Source: G965226155 sp965226155 (GTDB lineage: Bacteria; Pseudomonadota; Gammaproteobacteria; Eutrophobiales; Eutrophobiaceae). From it: 64,000 bases of DNA. Shown here one piece after another: positions 27,275 through 34,495 of the stretch; position 1 is the first letter of the stretch; each line of letters starts with the position of its first letter. The notes under the pieces are model-generated. The model saw only the letters and a list, made by a program, of their open reading frames with translations. It ran no database searches and was not told the DNA's origin. The stretch is taken from positions 2,356,001 through 2,420,000 of the forward strand of contig OZ245331.1 in NCBI GenBank assembly GCA_965226155.1, in the 5' to 3' direction. The position numbers were made by a program, and so were the translations under genes.

Positions 27275-27499
27275 CTTATCCCATCTGGCTTTAGCCGCTT
27301 TTTTAGCTATTTCCTTGCGACGTTTTTTAGACAGCTTTTTAGCTCTTGCAGCCCCGCCTTTTTGTCCGCCCAAACGACCTAGAGCGACGGCAGCAGGATT
27401 CTTACCAGATTCCTTATCTTCTTCGGCTTTGCCAATGGAAAGATCAACAATATGCTTGGCTAATTGATTAGTGTCGCGTGGTCGCTTAGGCTTGCTCAT
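27263..27499 (-). CDS. Small basic KGG-motif protein (cargo)
   Basis: A 78-aa protein starting MSKPKRPRDTNQLAKHIVDL, then a conserved middle (KNPAAVALGRLGGQKGGAARA) and a lysine-rich tail (KKRRKEIAKKAAKARW). This is a widespread small family often labelled histone-like or RNA-binding, related in feel to KGG stress proteins; real function unknown. The frame is open to 27526, but ATG 27499 has a -10 box (TATAAT, 27512-27507) only 7 nt upstream, implying a nearly leaderless mRNA. Its 3' end overlaps the peptidase gene by 12 bp on the opposite strand. Confidence 0.78.
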   Translation of the reverse strand: MSKPKRPRDTNQLAKHIVDLSIGKAEEDKESGKNPAAVALGRLGGQKGGAARAKKLSKKRRKEIAKKAAKARWDKSPS

Positions 27500-27502
27500 A
27501 TA

Positions 27503-27530
27503 GAATATTATAGCATGAGCGGTCAAGTAT
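27503..27530 (-). promoter_or_regulatory. Leftward promoter/operator repeat in front of the KGG gene
   Basis: 28 bp matching 25395-25421: ATACTTGACCGCTCATG, one extra C, then TATAAT. The -10 box stands at the same distance from the start codon as in the transposase copy, so the repeat is conserved in position as well as sequence. Confidence 0.6.
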
Positions 27531-27580
27531 GCTATGCTCTCATCATTTCTGGTTACAAACTAAAGAACAAGGAGATGACC

Positions 27581-27967
27581 GTGAAGCCCACATTTTTTGC
27601 TGTGATAGTTATTCTCATCTTGACAATGATAATCGGTGGTTGCGCAACACTCACGAGTGAGGCAAATCAGCAGATTAATTTCAAGGCACCAGGCTGTAAA
27701 GGGAAAGGTGTTGTATGTACCGCTACGAACAAGCGAGGCTTATGGCGTTTTGAGGTACCGGGTGTTGAAGCTATCCGACGTTCGGACGATGTACTCCAAA
27801 TTGATTGGGAAGATGCAGAGGGAAACAGCTACAAGGAAGCGGTTGCGGGTAGAGCAGGAGGAAAAATTGTAGCCAGTGCAGTTTTTCTCGACTTCGGGAT
27901 TGTAGATTCAATTACAGACAAACACCGGGAATACCCAGAACAAATCTTGATAGACATGTGCATGTGA
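27581..27967 (+). CDS. Cargo lipoprotein
   Basis: A 128-aa precursor with a hydrophobic signal ending in the lipobox IIGGC, so the mature protein begins at the Cys at about residue 19 and is lipid-anchored. Mature motifs include GVVCTATNKRGLWRFEVPG, RSDDVLQIDW, and GGKIVASAVFLDFGIVDSI followed by YPEQILIDM. This pattern is common in small gammaproteobacterial lipoproteins of unknown function. An AAGGAG ribosome site touches an ATG at 27575; GTG 27581 gives a normal 6-nt spacing and is preferred. It ends 26 bp from the right terminal repeat, so it is truly inside the element. Confidence 0.82.
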   Translation: MKPTFFAVIVILILTMIIGGCATLTSEANQQINFKAPGCKGKGVVCTATNKRGLWRFEVPGVEAIRRSDDVLQIDWEDAEGNSYKEAVAGRAGGKIVASAVFLDFGIVDSITDKHREYPEQILIDMCM

Positions 27968-27993
27968 TTGACTTCAAATTAGGGTAATACCAA

Positions 27994-28015
27994 GATTTCA
28001 AACTGAGCCACTACC
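27994..28015 (-). repeat. Right terminal inverted repeat of the IS1-type transposon
   Basis: 22 bp ending CTGAGCCACTACC, the exact reverse complement of 24518-24539. The ampD start codon is only 12 bp beyond it. Confidence 0.95.
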
Positions 28016-28024
28016 AATTCGTTG
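28016..28024. repeat. Target-site duplication, right copy (9 bp)
   Basis: AATTCGTTG, partner of 24509-24517. It lies in the 12 bp before the ampD ATG. Confidence 0.93.
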
Positions 28025-28027
28025 ATA

Positions 28028-28579
28028 ATGGTTGAACTCAATAAAAAAGCACAATGGATTAAAAACGTAAGACGAGTCAAGACGCTAAATTGTGATGACA
28101 GACCAAACGGCACTGATATCAGTCTAATTGTCGTGCATGGTATCAGCCTGCCACCGGGTGAATATGGAGGCAGCAATATTGACAAGTTATTTACCAACAC
28201 GTTGGATCCGAATGCTCATCCCTATTTTCATGAAATCGTCAGGCTGAATGTTTCTGCACATCTTTTGATAAATCGTAGAGGGTCAGTAACACAATATGTG
28301 CCGTTTCATCTACGTGCCTGGCATGCAGGAGAATCTTCATTTGAAGGGTGTCCTGCCTGTAATGATTTTTCAATCGGGATAGAATTAGAAGGGTGTGACG
28401 ACCAACCTTATAAAGAGGCCCAATATAAGAAGCTAGCGTCGATAGCCAAAGTATTAATGAAAAAATGGCCATTTATCACGAAAAGCCGCATTATAGGACA
28501 CTATGATATTGCCCCGGGAAGAAAAACAGATCCGGGTCCCGCCTTTGATTGGGAATATTTTTATCAATTAATAGATTAA
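28028..28579 (+). CDS. ampD: 1,6-anhydro-N-acetylmuramyl-L-alanine amidase AmpD
   Basis: A 183-aa cytoplasmic zinc amidase of cell-wall recycling; loss of AmpD induces AmpC beta-lactamase in species that have the system. Zinc ligands are visible in LIVVHGISLPPGEYGG (His) and GHYDIAPGRKTDPGP (His, Asp); the segment SVTQYVPFHLRAWHAGESSF is diagnostic. ATG 28028 is used. The IS1-type transposon ends 12 bp upstream and the remaining leader has no good ribosome site, so expression may depend on the transposon's rightward transcription. Confidence 0.96.
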   Translation: MVELNKKAQWIKNVRRVKTLNCDDRPNGTDISLIVVHGISLPPGEYGGSNIDKLFTNTLDPNAHPYFHEIVRLNVSAHLLINRRGSVTQYVPFHLRAWHAGESSFEGCPACNDFSIGIELEGCDDQPYKEAQYKKLASIAKVLMKKWPFITKSRIIGHYDIAPGRKTDPGPAFDWEYFYQLID

Positions 28580-28612
28580 ACTATGTAGTAAATAGGGATA
28601 AAGAGACTTGAA

Positions 28613-29476
28613 ATGACCTTGATAACTGTATTAATTGGATTCGCCCTCGAACATTTCCTTGGTGCCTTAGACCGGTTTCGCAAATTTGATTGGTTCGACT
28701 TTTACATCAACAAGATTGAGCAAACCTTAAGTCGATATAGCCAGTGGGAAGGAGCAATTGGGGTATTAGTTACTTTGGCTATACCGATAGCCATCCTGTT
28801 GCTGATCAGTTATTTGCTGGGTGTTATTTTTATTGGTTTAGCATTTCTGCTTTCCGTTCTTGTGTTTATCTATTGTCTTGGTGCAGATATGAATACGTTG
28901 TTAAGCAACTATATCCAATCCATTAAAGGGAAAATGGATGAAGATATCGCAGTTGTTGAAAATCAGATAAATCTTGATCTGGATCCAAATGTATATAATG
29001 AAACGAAAGCGATTTCATCAATACTAATCAGATCCCACGACCATATATTTGGCGTTGTGTTCTGGTTTTGTATCCTCGGTATATCGGGTGCTTTTTTATA
29101 TTGTCTGACAGTGAGGTTAAGAAATAGGGCAGAAGGGGTCCACGGTGGTTATGCCGATTCTGTGCGTGATCTCCATAATATCCTGATGTGGCCGTCCGCA
29201 CGATTGCTCGCGATAGGTTTTGCACTGAGTGGTAGTTTGGTCGATACCATAGACGCTTGGCGAAATGTCCAAGGTGATACGCTATCTTGCAGTCAGGATA
29301 TTGTGACAAAAGCCGGTCTTGGAGCGCTGCAATACAACGAAGTAGACTCTGAGGATGATAATTCTCATGAACGTTATATCGGTTGGATACAAGAAACCCA
29401 GGCTTTAATGAATAGGTCGTTGATTATTTGGCTGATTGTCTTAGGTATCATGACTATCGGTGGTGTACTGTCGTAA
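28613..29476 (+). CDS. ampE: AmpE-like regulatory membrane protein
   Basis: A 287-aa inner-membrane protein with four or five helices. Family features include the N-terminal ...LEHFLGALDRFRKFDWF and the RNRAEGVHGGYADSVRDLHNILMWPSARL stretch. AmpE is related to CobD and commonly follows ampD, as here (33-bp gap). It modulates beta-lactamase induction in enterobacteria; its biochemical role is not settled. Confidence 0.9.
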   Translation: MTLITVLIGFALEHFLGALDRFRKFDWFDFYINKIEQTLSRYSQWEGAIGVLVTLAIPIAILLLISYLLGVIFIGLAFLLSVLVFIYCLGADMNTLLSNYIQSIKGKMDEDIAVVENQINLDLDPNVYNETKAISSILIRSHDHIFGVVFWFCILGISGAFLYCLTVRLRNRAEGVHGGYADSVRDLHNILMWPSARLLAIGFALSGSLVDTIDAWRNVQGDTLSCSQDIVTKAGLGALQYNEVDSEDDNSHERYIGWIQETQALMNRSLIIWLIVLGIMTIGGVLS

Positions 29477-29513
29477 GCACAGAACGCCACAGGAAAAAGT
29501 TTTCTCAGTACAC

Positions 29514-30254
29514 TTAATGTTGGTTGAGATAGTCTGTGATCCGCATTCTCGACGATTCATTGTTTCTACAGACCAGAATTTGGTCTTCTTCATACCAGTC
29601 ACCTAGTACGATACGCGTTGCCTTGGTACCATCAAGGCTAAATTCATGTACTTTTGGACGATGAGTATGGCCGTGTATTAGGTCTGTGACATTATGTGTG
29701 CGCATAGTTTGTTCCACCGTATCTTGATCAACATCGATAATATCAGCTGGCTTGTTAAGAGTAGATTGGCGGAATAGCGGTCTGAACCCATGCGCAAGTT
29801 TTATACGCAACCCATAGGGTAGGTGGCCAATAATGAAGCGAGTGATGGGAAAATCAATGAAGCGTCTGAATAACTGGTATTTCCAGTCTTTTGTGCACAG
29901 CAAATCGCCATGCATCAACAATACTTCTTTCCCCATTAGTTCGATCTTTGAAATATCCGGTAACAATTTACAACCGGTTAGCTCTTCGAATCCCTGATCA
30001 ATTAACAGATCACGATTACCCCTTAGGACAAATAATTTAGCGCCACTATTGGTATAGGCTTTGAGTTCATGGATGATGTCGGTGTTCGGCGGTGATTGAT
30101 CATCGTTGCCGACCCAAAATTGATCAAATATATCCCCTAGAATATATAAGCCATCAGCACTGCGTGCTGGCCCCTGTAATAATTTTCTGAATAACTCAAG
30201 TTTGTCTGGACGATCCGAACTTAAATGGAGATCGGATATAAAAAGTGTTTCCAC
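29514..30254 (-). CDS. lpxH: UDP-2,3-diacylglucosamine diphosphatase LpxH
   Basis: A 246-aa calcineurin-like phosphoesterase producing lipid X in lipid A synthesis, at the inner-membrane surface. All metal-binding motifs are present: ISDLHLSS, LGDIFDQFW, RGNRDLL, MHGDLLC and HGHTHRPKVH. It lies just upstream in the same orientation as nothing but follows ppiB by 52 bp, the ppiB-lpxH order found in many gammaproteobacteria. Confidence 0.96.
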   Translation of the reverse strand: METLFISDLHLSSDRPDKLELFRKLLQGPARSADGLYILGDIFDQFWVGNDDQSPPNTDIIHELKAYTNSGAKLFVLRGNRDLLIDQGFEELTGCKLLPDISKIELMGKEVLLMHGDLLCTKDWKYQLFRRFIDFPITRFIIGHLPYGLRIKLAHGFRPLFRQSTLNKPADIIDVDQDTVEQTMRTHNVTDLIHGHTHRPKVHEFSLDGTKATRIVLGDWYEEDQILVCRNNESSRMRITDYLNQH

Positions 30255-30306
30255 TAAACAATAACTAAAAACAATTTATCAGCAAACATCTAGATTATTA
30301 ATAATT

Positions 30307-30807
30307 TCAGCCATCAATTATTACGACGCTTTCTATCGTGATGGCTTGTTCGGGGACATCTTGGTATCCAGACCTTTTGGTGGTGGTGACCTCTTCTATA
30401 TTTTCAACCACATCGTTGCCGCCAATCACCTTGCCGAATACACAATATCCCCAGCCATCATCAGTAGTGTCTTTGTGATCCAGAAACGGATTATCGGTTG
30501 TATTGATAAAGAATTGAGCCGAAGCGGAATGGGGATCAGGGGTCCTTGCCATCGCGACAGTCCCTTCTAGGTTACTCAATCCATTATTGGCCTCATTTTC
30601 TAAGGAGGAATTGGTAGGCTTGGTCTGCATATCGGCATCGAGCCCGCCGCCCTGGATCATGAAATCTTCTATTACTCGGTGAAAGATAGTGCCTTCAAAA
30701 TGCCCAGAATTAACGTATTCAACAAAATTTGCGACTGATTTAGGGGCTTTTTCAGGATTTAACTCTAATAGAATATTCCCCATACTCGTGGACAGCTGGA
30801 CTTCCAT
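30307..30807 (-). CDS. ppiB: Peptidyl-prolyl cis-trans isomerase (cyclophilin type)
   Basis: A 166-aa cytoplasmic cyclophilin. Motifs: VANFVEYVNSGHFEGTIFHRV, FMIQGGG, VAMARTPDPHSASAQFFIN, and the Trp-containing GWGYCVFGKV. Start ATG 30807 has a GGAG site 8 nt upstream; the frame extends to 30849 without support. Its promoter region is shared with the divergent cysS, the conserved gammaproteobacterial arrangement. Confidence 0.96.
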   Translation of the reverse strand: MEVQLSTSMGNILLELNPEKAPKSVANFVEYVNSGHFEGTIFHRVIEDFMIQGGGLDADMQTKPTNSSLENEANNGLSNLEGTVAMARTPDPHSASAQFFINTTDNPFLDHKDTTDDGWGYCVFGKVIGGNDVVENIEEVTTTKRSGYQDVPEQAITIESVVIIDG

Positions 30808-30917
30808 TTTTTTCTCCAGTGTAGTGCGATTTACCCGGCATAATAACAACTTTTCTCTGATGGTGTTTCTTTTGCTAACATGCGCGCTTTGTTTCTATTG
30901 GAATATCGAGACTCAAG

Positions 30918-32303
30918 TTGAAAATTTATAACACTCTGTCCCGGACGAAAGAGGAATTTCGCCCATTGGAGCCCGGTAAGGTCCGTATCTATGTCTGTGG
31001 CATCACGGTTTATGATTATTGTCACCTCGGCCATGCCCGGATGCTGATGGTATTCGATATGATTACACGCTACTTGCGTGCCTCCGGCTATGAGGTCAAT
31101 TACATCCGTAATATTACTGATATTGACGACAAAATCATTATCAGAGCTAATGAAACCGGTGAAAATTTCCGTGAATTAACTGACCGCTTCATTACAGCAA
31201 TGAATGAAGATGTCGATGCGTTAGGGATCCTACGGCCCGATCTGGAACCTAGGGCTACCGATTATATCGATCAAATAATCAAGATGATTGAAAAACTAAT
31301 CGTTAAGGGATATGCCTATGTCACTTCAGATGGTGATGTTTGTTATGATGTCAGTAAATTCCCCAATTATGGAAAGTTATCAGGGAAAAAGATTGAGGAT
31401 CTACAAGCAGGGTCTCGTGTGGATATCCAGGAGTCTAAAGATGACCCACTGGATTTTGCATTATGGAAGAGTGCTAAAACGGATGAACCTGAGTGGGATT
31501 CTCCCTGGGGGCAAGGGCGTCCAGGATGGCATATCGAGTGTTCAGCTATGGCTATCCATACATTAGGAGAACATTTTGATATTCATGGAGGAGGGCAGGA
31601 TCTGCAATTTCCGCATCATGAAAATGAAATAGCACAATCAACAGGGGTGACCGGGAAGCCTTTTGCCAATGTCTGGATTCATAATGGTTTTGTCAGGGTG
31701 GATGATGAAAAAATGTCGAAATCGCTTGGCAATTTTTACACTGTCCGTGAGGTCTTGAAACAATATCAGCCTGAAGTCATCCGCTTTTTCTTGTTATCCA
31801 GCCATTACCGCAGCCCCTTAAACTATTCCGATGCTCATTTGAGTGAGGCAAAAACTGCCTTAACGCGTCTATATATTGCGCTGAGAGATGTGCCAGTAGC
31901 AGATGAAGATGATGACATTATTGATGAATATCAGCAAAAATTTTTCTCAGCCATGGACGACGATTTTAATACACGTGAAGCAGTGACTTTATTACATGAG
32001 ATTGCCCATGAATTAAATAAGGAATCTGACAATGCTTCTGCTAGGGCCAAGAACCTGGCGATAACGATGGTGAAGATGGGAGGCATCCTAGGATTATTAC
32101 AAAGCAAGCCTGCTGATTTCTTACAGAATGACAGAAGCGATGCAGGCATGTCTAATGTTGAAATCCAGAAACTGGTAGATGAACGCGCTCAGGCAAAGCA
32201 AGCAAAAGATTACACTAGGGCGGATGAAATTCGCCAGCAACTCGATGAATTAGGTGTCACTTTAGAAGACAATCCTCAAGGGTCAACCTGGCGGCGCGAT
32301 TAA
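30918..32303 (+). CDS. cysS: Cysteinyl-tRNA synthetase
   Basis: A 461-aa class I synthetase. It shows the zinc-binding start VCGITVYDYCHLGHAR (HIGH-type motif HLGH), the further zinc ligands in WHIECSAMA and FPHHENE, and the KMSKS motif in DEKMSKSLGNF. Start is TTG 30918, giving the family N-terminus MKIYNTLSRTKEEF; no better ATG exists. Full length and intact, followed by a tRNA cluster. Confidence 0.97.
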   Translation: MKIYNTLSRTKEEFRPLEPGKVRIYVCGITVYDYCHLGHARMLMVFDMITRYLRASGYEVNYIRNITDIDDKIIIRANETGENFRELTDRFITAMNEDVDALGILRPDLEPRATDYIDQIIKMIEKLIVKGYAYVTSDGDVCYDVSKFPNYGKLSGKKIEDLQAGSRVDIQESKDDPLDFALWKSAKTDEPEWDSPWGQGRPGWHIECSAMAIHTLGEHFDIHGGGQDLQFPHHENEIAQSTGVTGKPFANVWIHNGFVRVDDEKMSKSLGNFYTVREVLKQYQPEVIRFFLLSSHYRSPLNYSDAHLSEAKTALTRLYIALRDVPVADEDDDIIDEYQQKFFSAMDDDFNTREAVTLLHEIAHELNKESDNASARAKNLAITMVKMGGILGLLQSKPADFLQNDRSDAGMSNVEIQKLVDERAQAKQAKDYTRADEIRQQLDELGVTLEDNPQGSTWRRD

Positions 32304-32388
32304 CCTCTATTGATGAGGTAATATTCAAAATTTCAGTGGTATAAATTGACGCTATAACACCCCGCGCGTATTATCGCATCCCTCACGT

Positions 32389-32465
32389 CGGGGCATAGCG
32401 CAGCCTGGTAGCGCATCTGCTTTGGGAGCAGAGGGTCGGGAGTTCAAATCTCTCTGCCCCGACCA
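32389..32465 (+). tRNA. tRNA-Pro (anticodon TGG)
   Basis: 77 nt including CCA. Acceptor CGGGGCA/TGCCCCG, D-arm with GCGCAGCCTGGTAGCGC, anticodon loop TTTGGGA (TGG), T-arm GGGAGTTCAAATCTCT. First of four tRNAs in a row. Confidence 0.97.
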
Positions 32466-32526
32466 TTTAAGGCGAAAGTAAAAAGTATATTTTGTAAGTC
32501 TAAAGTCTAAACTTTTTAACTTAATT

Positions 32527-32603
32527 GCGCCTGTAGCTCATTTGGATAGAGCATCGGCCTTCTAAGCCGAGGGTAGCAGGTTCGAGTCCTGCCAGGCGCG
32601 CCA
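32527..32603 (+). tRNA. tRNA-Arg (anticodon TCT)
   Basis: 77 nt including CCA. Acceptor GCGCCTG/CAGGCGC, anticodon loop CTTCTAA (TCT), T-arm GCAGGTTCGAGTCCTGC. Reads AGA/AGG. Confidence 0.97.
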
Positions 32604-32675
32604 AATATTGAAAGCTAATGCGTAAATTTAGATCTTAGACTAAATTTGTATACTATTACTATTAAGTAAAACTAT

Positions 32676-32752
32676 GGTGGGCGTAGCTCAGTTGGTAGAG
32701 CGCTGGATTGTGGCTCCGGAGGTCGTGGGTTCAAGCCCCATCGTTCACCCCA
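32676..32752 (+). tRNA. tRNA-His (anticodon GTG)
   Basis: 77 nt with the extra 5' G typical of tRNA-His opposite discriminator C. Anticodon loop TTGTGGC (GTG), T-arm GTGGGTTCAAGCCCCAT, CCA encoded. The acceptor stem has two G-T pairs. Confidence 0.96.
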
Positions 32753-32783
32753 ATTTCAAAAAAGAACTACATTGTTTTCCTTA

Positions 32784-32859
32784 GGGCCGTTAGCTCAGTT
32801 GGTAGAGCAGGGGACTCTTAATCCCAAGGTCGTAGGTTCGACCCCTACACGGCCCACCA
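32784..32859 (+). tRNA. tRNA-Lys (anticodon CTT)
   Basis: 76 nt including CCA. Acceptor GGGCCGT/ACGGCCC, anticodon loop CTCTTAA (CTT), T-arm GTAGGTTCGACCCCTAC. Last of the cluster; a CTT-reading isoacceptor implies that a TTT-reading one exists elsewhere. Confidence 0.96.
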
Positions 32860-32884
32860 AATCAATCAATAGCTGATAAAAAAT

Positions 32885-33616
32885 ATGAATGACTATCTAC
32901 CTAGATTCAAGCAATGTCTCCCAAATTATCATGGAGCACAACTTTATTTAATAGCCTGTGTTCCAAAATCTGGATCAACTTATGCTTCAGAATTTTTATC
33001 GTCATACTTAGGAACTAGTAAGTTTTTTGCTGGTAAAGTGCCTAATCGTGCTATTCAAGACCTGGATGGTCTATGGATTCAAGATGCAGTTGACAATGGA
33101 GCGACTATTATTCATCAACATGTGCCATATCATCCTACCACGCAAGCATATATTGACGCATACAAAATGAAGCCATTAGTGTTAGTACGCAATCTCTTCG
33201 ATACACTAGTTTCAATTAGAGATCATTTGATTAAGATTGGGAACGGCAATTGGCCTGGTGTTTATTTTGATAAACTAATTCTTGATAAACCGATTGACGA
33301 AATAGAAATTGCAATCTCTCACTTGATTATCCCCTGGTATTTCACATTTTATGCTGGCTGGGTTAACACGAATTATCCAATACTTACTTATGAAGAAGTA
33401 ATAACTGATCCAACCTGTATTTTAAATTCACTGAAAATTAGGGTTGATTATAATAGGGTAGATATAGCACTAAAAGAAGTCGCTTTAAAAGATACACGAA
33501 AAAATGTCGCAATCTCAAGCCGTGGAAACAATATTACAGATGAAGCTAAACGTCATATTTTGTGATTAGCTGAACACTATCATCATTTTGATTTATCGAA
33601 ATTAATCAAACCTTAA
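32885..33616 (+). pseudogene. Sulfotransferase-family protein with premature stop near the C-terminus
   Basis: The frame from ATG 32885 gives 226 aa with the PAPS-binding P-loop-like motif VPKSGSTYASEF and the 3'-phosphate-binding segment LVRNLFDTLVSIRDH, both typical of PAPS-dependent sulfotransferases. It stops at TGA 33563-33565, but the same frame continues for 16 more sense codons (LAEHYHHFDLSKL...) to TAA at 33614. Those residues fit the usual C-terminal helix, so the TGA looks like a recent nonsense mutation. A slightly short enzyme could still fold. Acceptor unknown. Confidence 0.72.
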
Positions 33617-33637
33617 TGGTTTTAGTCTGCTATAACT

Positions 33638-34225
33638 TTAATGTGTAGCTTTATCTCCCCAAATCTCTTTTAGTCTTGCATCACGGCCACATGAATAACG
33701 ATAAAATTTGTACCTAATTGGACTTTTTTTATAGAAATCTTGATGGTAACTCTCATCGCCTTTGATCGGATAAAAAATTGATGTATCAAGAATTGGAGTA
33801 ATCACTTTCTGTTCCGGGAACATCTCAATGACTTTTTGTTTTGATTGTTCTGCAAGCTGCCGTTCTTCCAGTGTAGAAACGAAGATTGCCGCTAAGTAGC
33901 TAGGGCCCTTATCACAAAACTGTCCAACCGTATCAAAGGGATCGATGTTCACCCAGTAATAGTCCAATAGATCTTGATAATTAACTGTCTTTGGATCATG
34001 GCTTATTTCAACGGCTTCATAATGCCCTTGGTGGCTACCGCTGTAGGTAGGATTTTTTAGAGTGCAGCCAGTAAAACCTGAAATGACATCCACAACACCT
34101 GGTAGCTTTTCAAAATCTGATTCCATGCACCAGAAACATCCACCAGCCAAGTATGCTTTTTCAGCCAATGTTATTTGCGGTGATGCAAATATAACAAACA
34201 GCATTGTCATCCAATATTTTTTCAT
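33638..34225 (-). CDS. msrA: Exported peptide-methionine (S)-S-oxide reductase MsrA
   Basis: A 195-aa MsrA with a signal peptide (ending ...ITLAEKA), so probably periplasmic. The catalytic motif GCFWCMESDFEKLPGV is intact, followed by GHYEAVEISHDP and a C-terminal region with YSCGR. It repairs oxidised methionine in proteins. ATG 34225 preferred over TTG 34237. It converges on the sulfotransferase gene. Confidence 0.93.
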   Translation of the reverse strand: MKKYWMTMLFVIFASPQITLAEKAYLAGGCFWCMESDFEKLPGVVDVISGFTGCTLKNPTYSGSHQGHYEAVEISHDPKTVNYQDLLDYYWVNIDPFDTVGQFCDKGPSYLAAIFVSTLEERQLAEQSKQKVIEMFPEQKVITPILDTSIFYPIKGDESYHQDFYKKSPIRYKFYRYSCGRDARLKEIWGDKATH

Positions 34226-34249
34226 CTTAAGACCCAATTCAATACAAAA

Positions 34250-34483
34250 TTATTGCTTTGATGCCCAAATAGCCAATCTATGCCTAATGGTTTCTTGGGA
34301 TACTTGTAATTCAGGTAGAGGTTGAATCAACTTATCATGGACAAGTAGTCTATAAATATATTCCAGTTTTTCATTTGCGGAATCTGTTGGCTCGAATTCA
34401 ACTGCGCCGCGCTTCTCGCCGTAGGCTACACCAATAGCGATCGCCTTCTTAACTAATTCTTTCTCGTTTTTTAGTTTTTTCAT
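34250..34483 (-). CDS. Small DUF5062-like protein or C-terminal part of the IS30-split gene
   Basis: A 77-aa stretch from ATG 34483 beginning MKKLKNEKELVKKAIAIG, with GVAYGEKRG and YRLLVHDKLIQPL, which resembles DUF5062 as I remember it. There is no ribosome site before the ATG, and IS30 copy D ends 12 bp upstream. Removing the IS and one ATT puts this stretch in frame with the membrane sensor at 35565-36053. It may therefore be a separate overlapping gene or the cytosolic tail of one 243-aa protein. Confidence 0.5.
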   Translation of the reverse strand: MKKLKNEKELVKKAIAIGVAYGEKRGAVEFEPTDSANEKLEYIYRLLVHDKLIQPLPELQVSQETIRHRLAIWASKQ

Positions 34484-34495
34484 TAAATAGTGATT

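Larger units (their letters stand above)
24518..28015. mobile_element. IS1-family transposon with cargo genes (3498 bp)
   Basis: The boundaries are unusually clear. A perfect 22-bp inverted repeat occupies 24518-24539 and 27994-28015, and the sequence just outside each end is the same 9-mer AATTCGTTG (24509-24517 and 28016-28024), the duplication length expected for IS1. The transposase gene lies against the left end. A basic IS1 of this single-ORF type would end just upstream of the transposase promoter; here 2.6 kb of extra DNA lies between it and the right end. It encodes a two-gene unit with an XRE-ImmA/IrrE peptidase, a KGG-type basic protein and a lipoprotein. Two direct repeats inside carry promoter-like sequence. 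The element sits between egtC and ampD. Confidence 0.93.
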
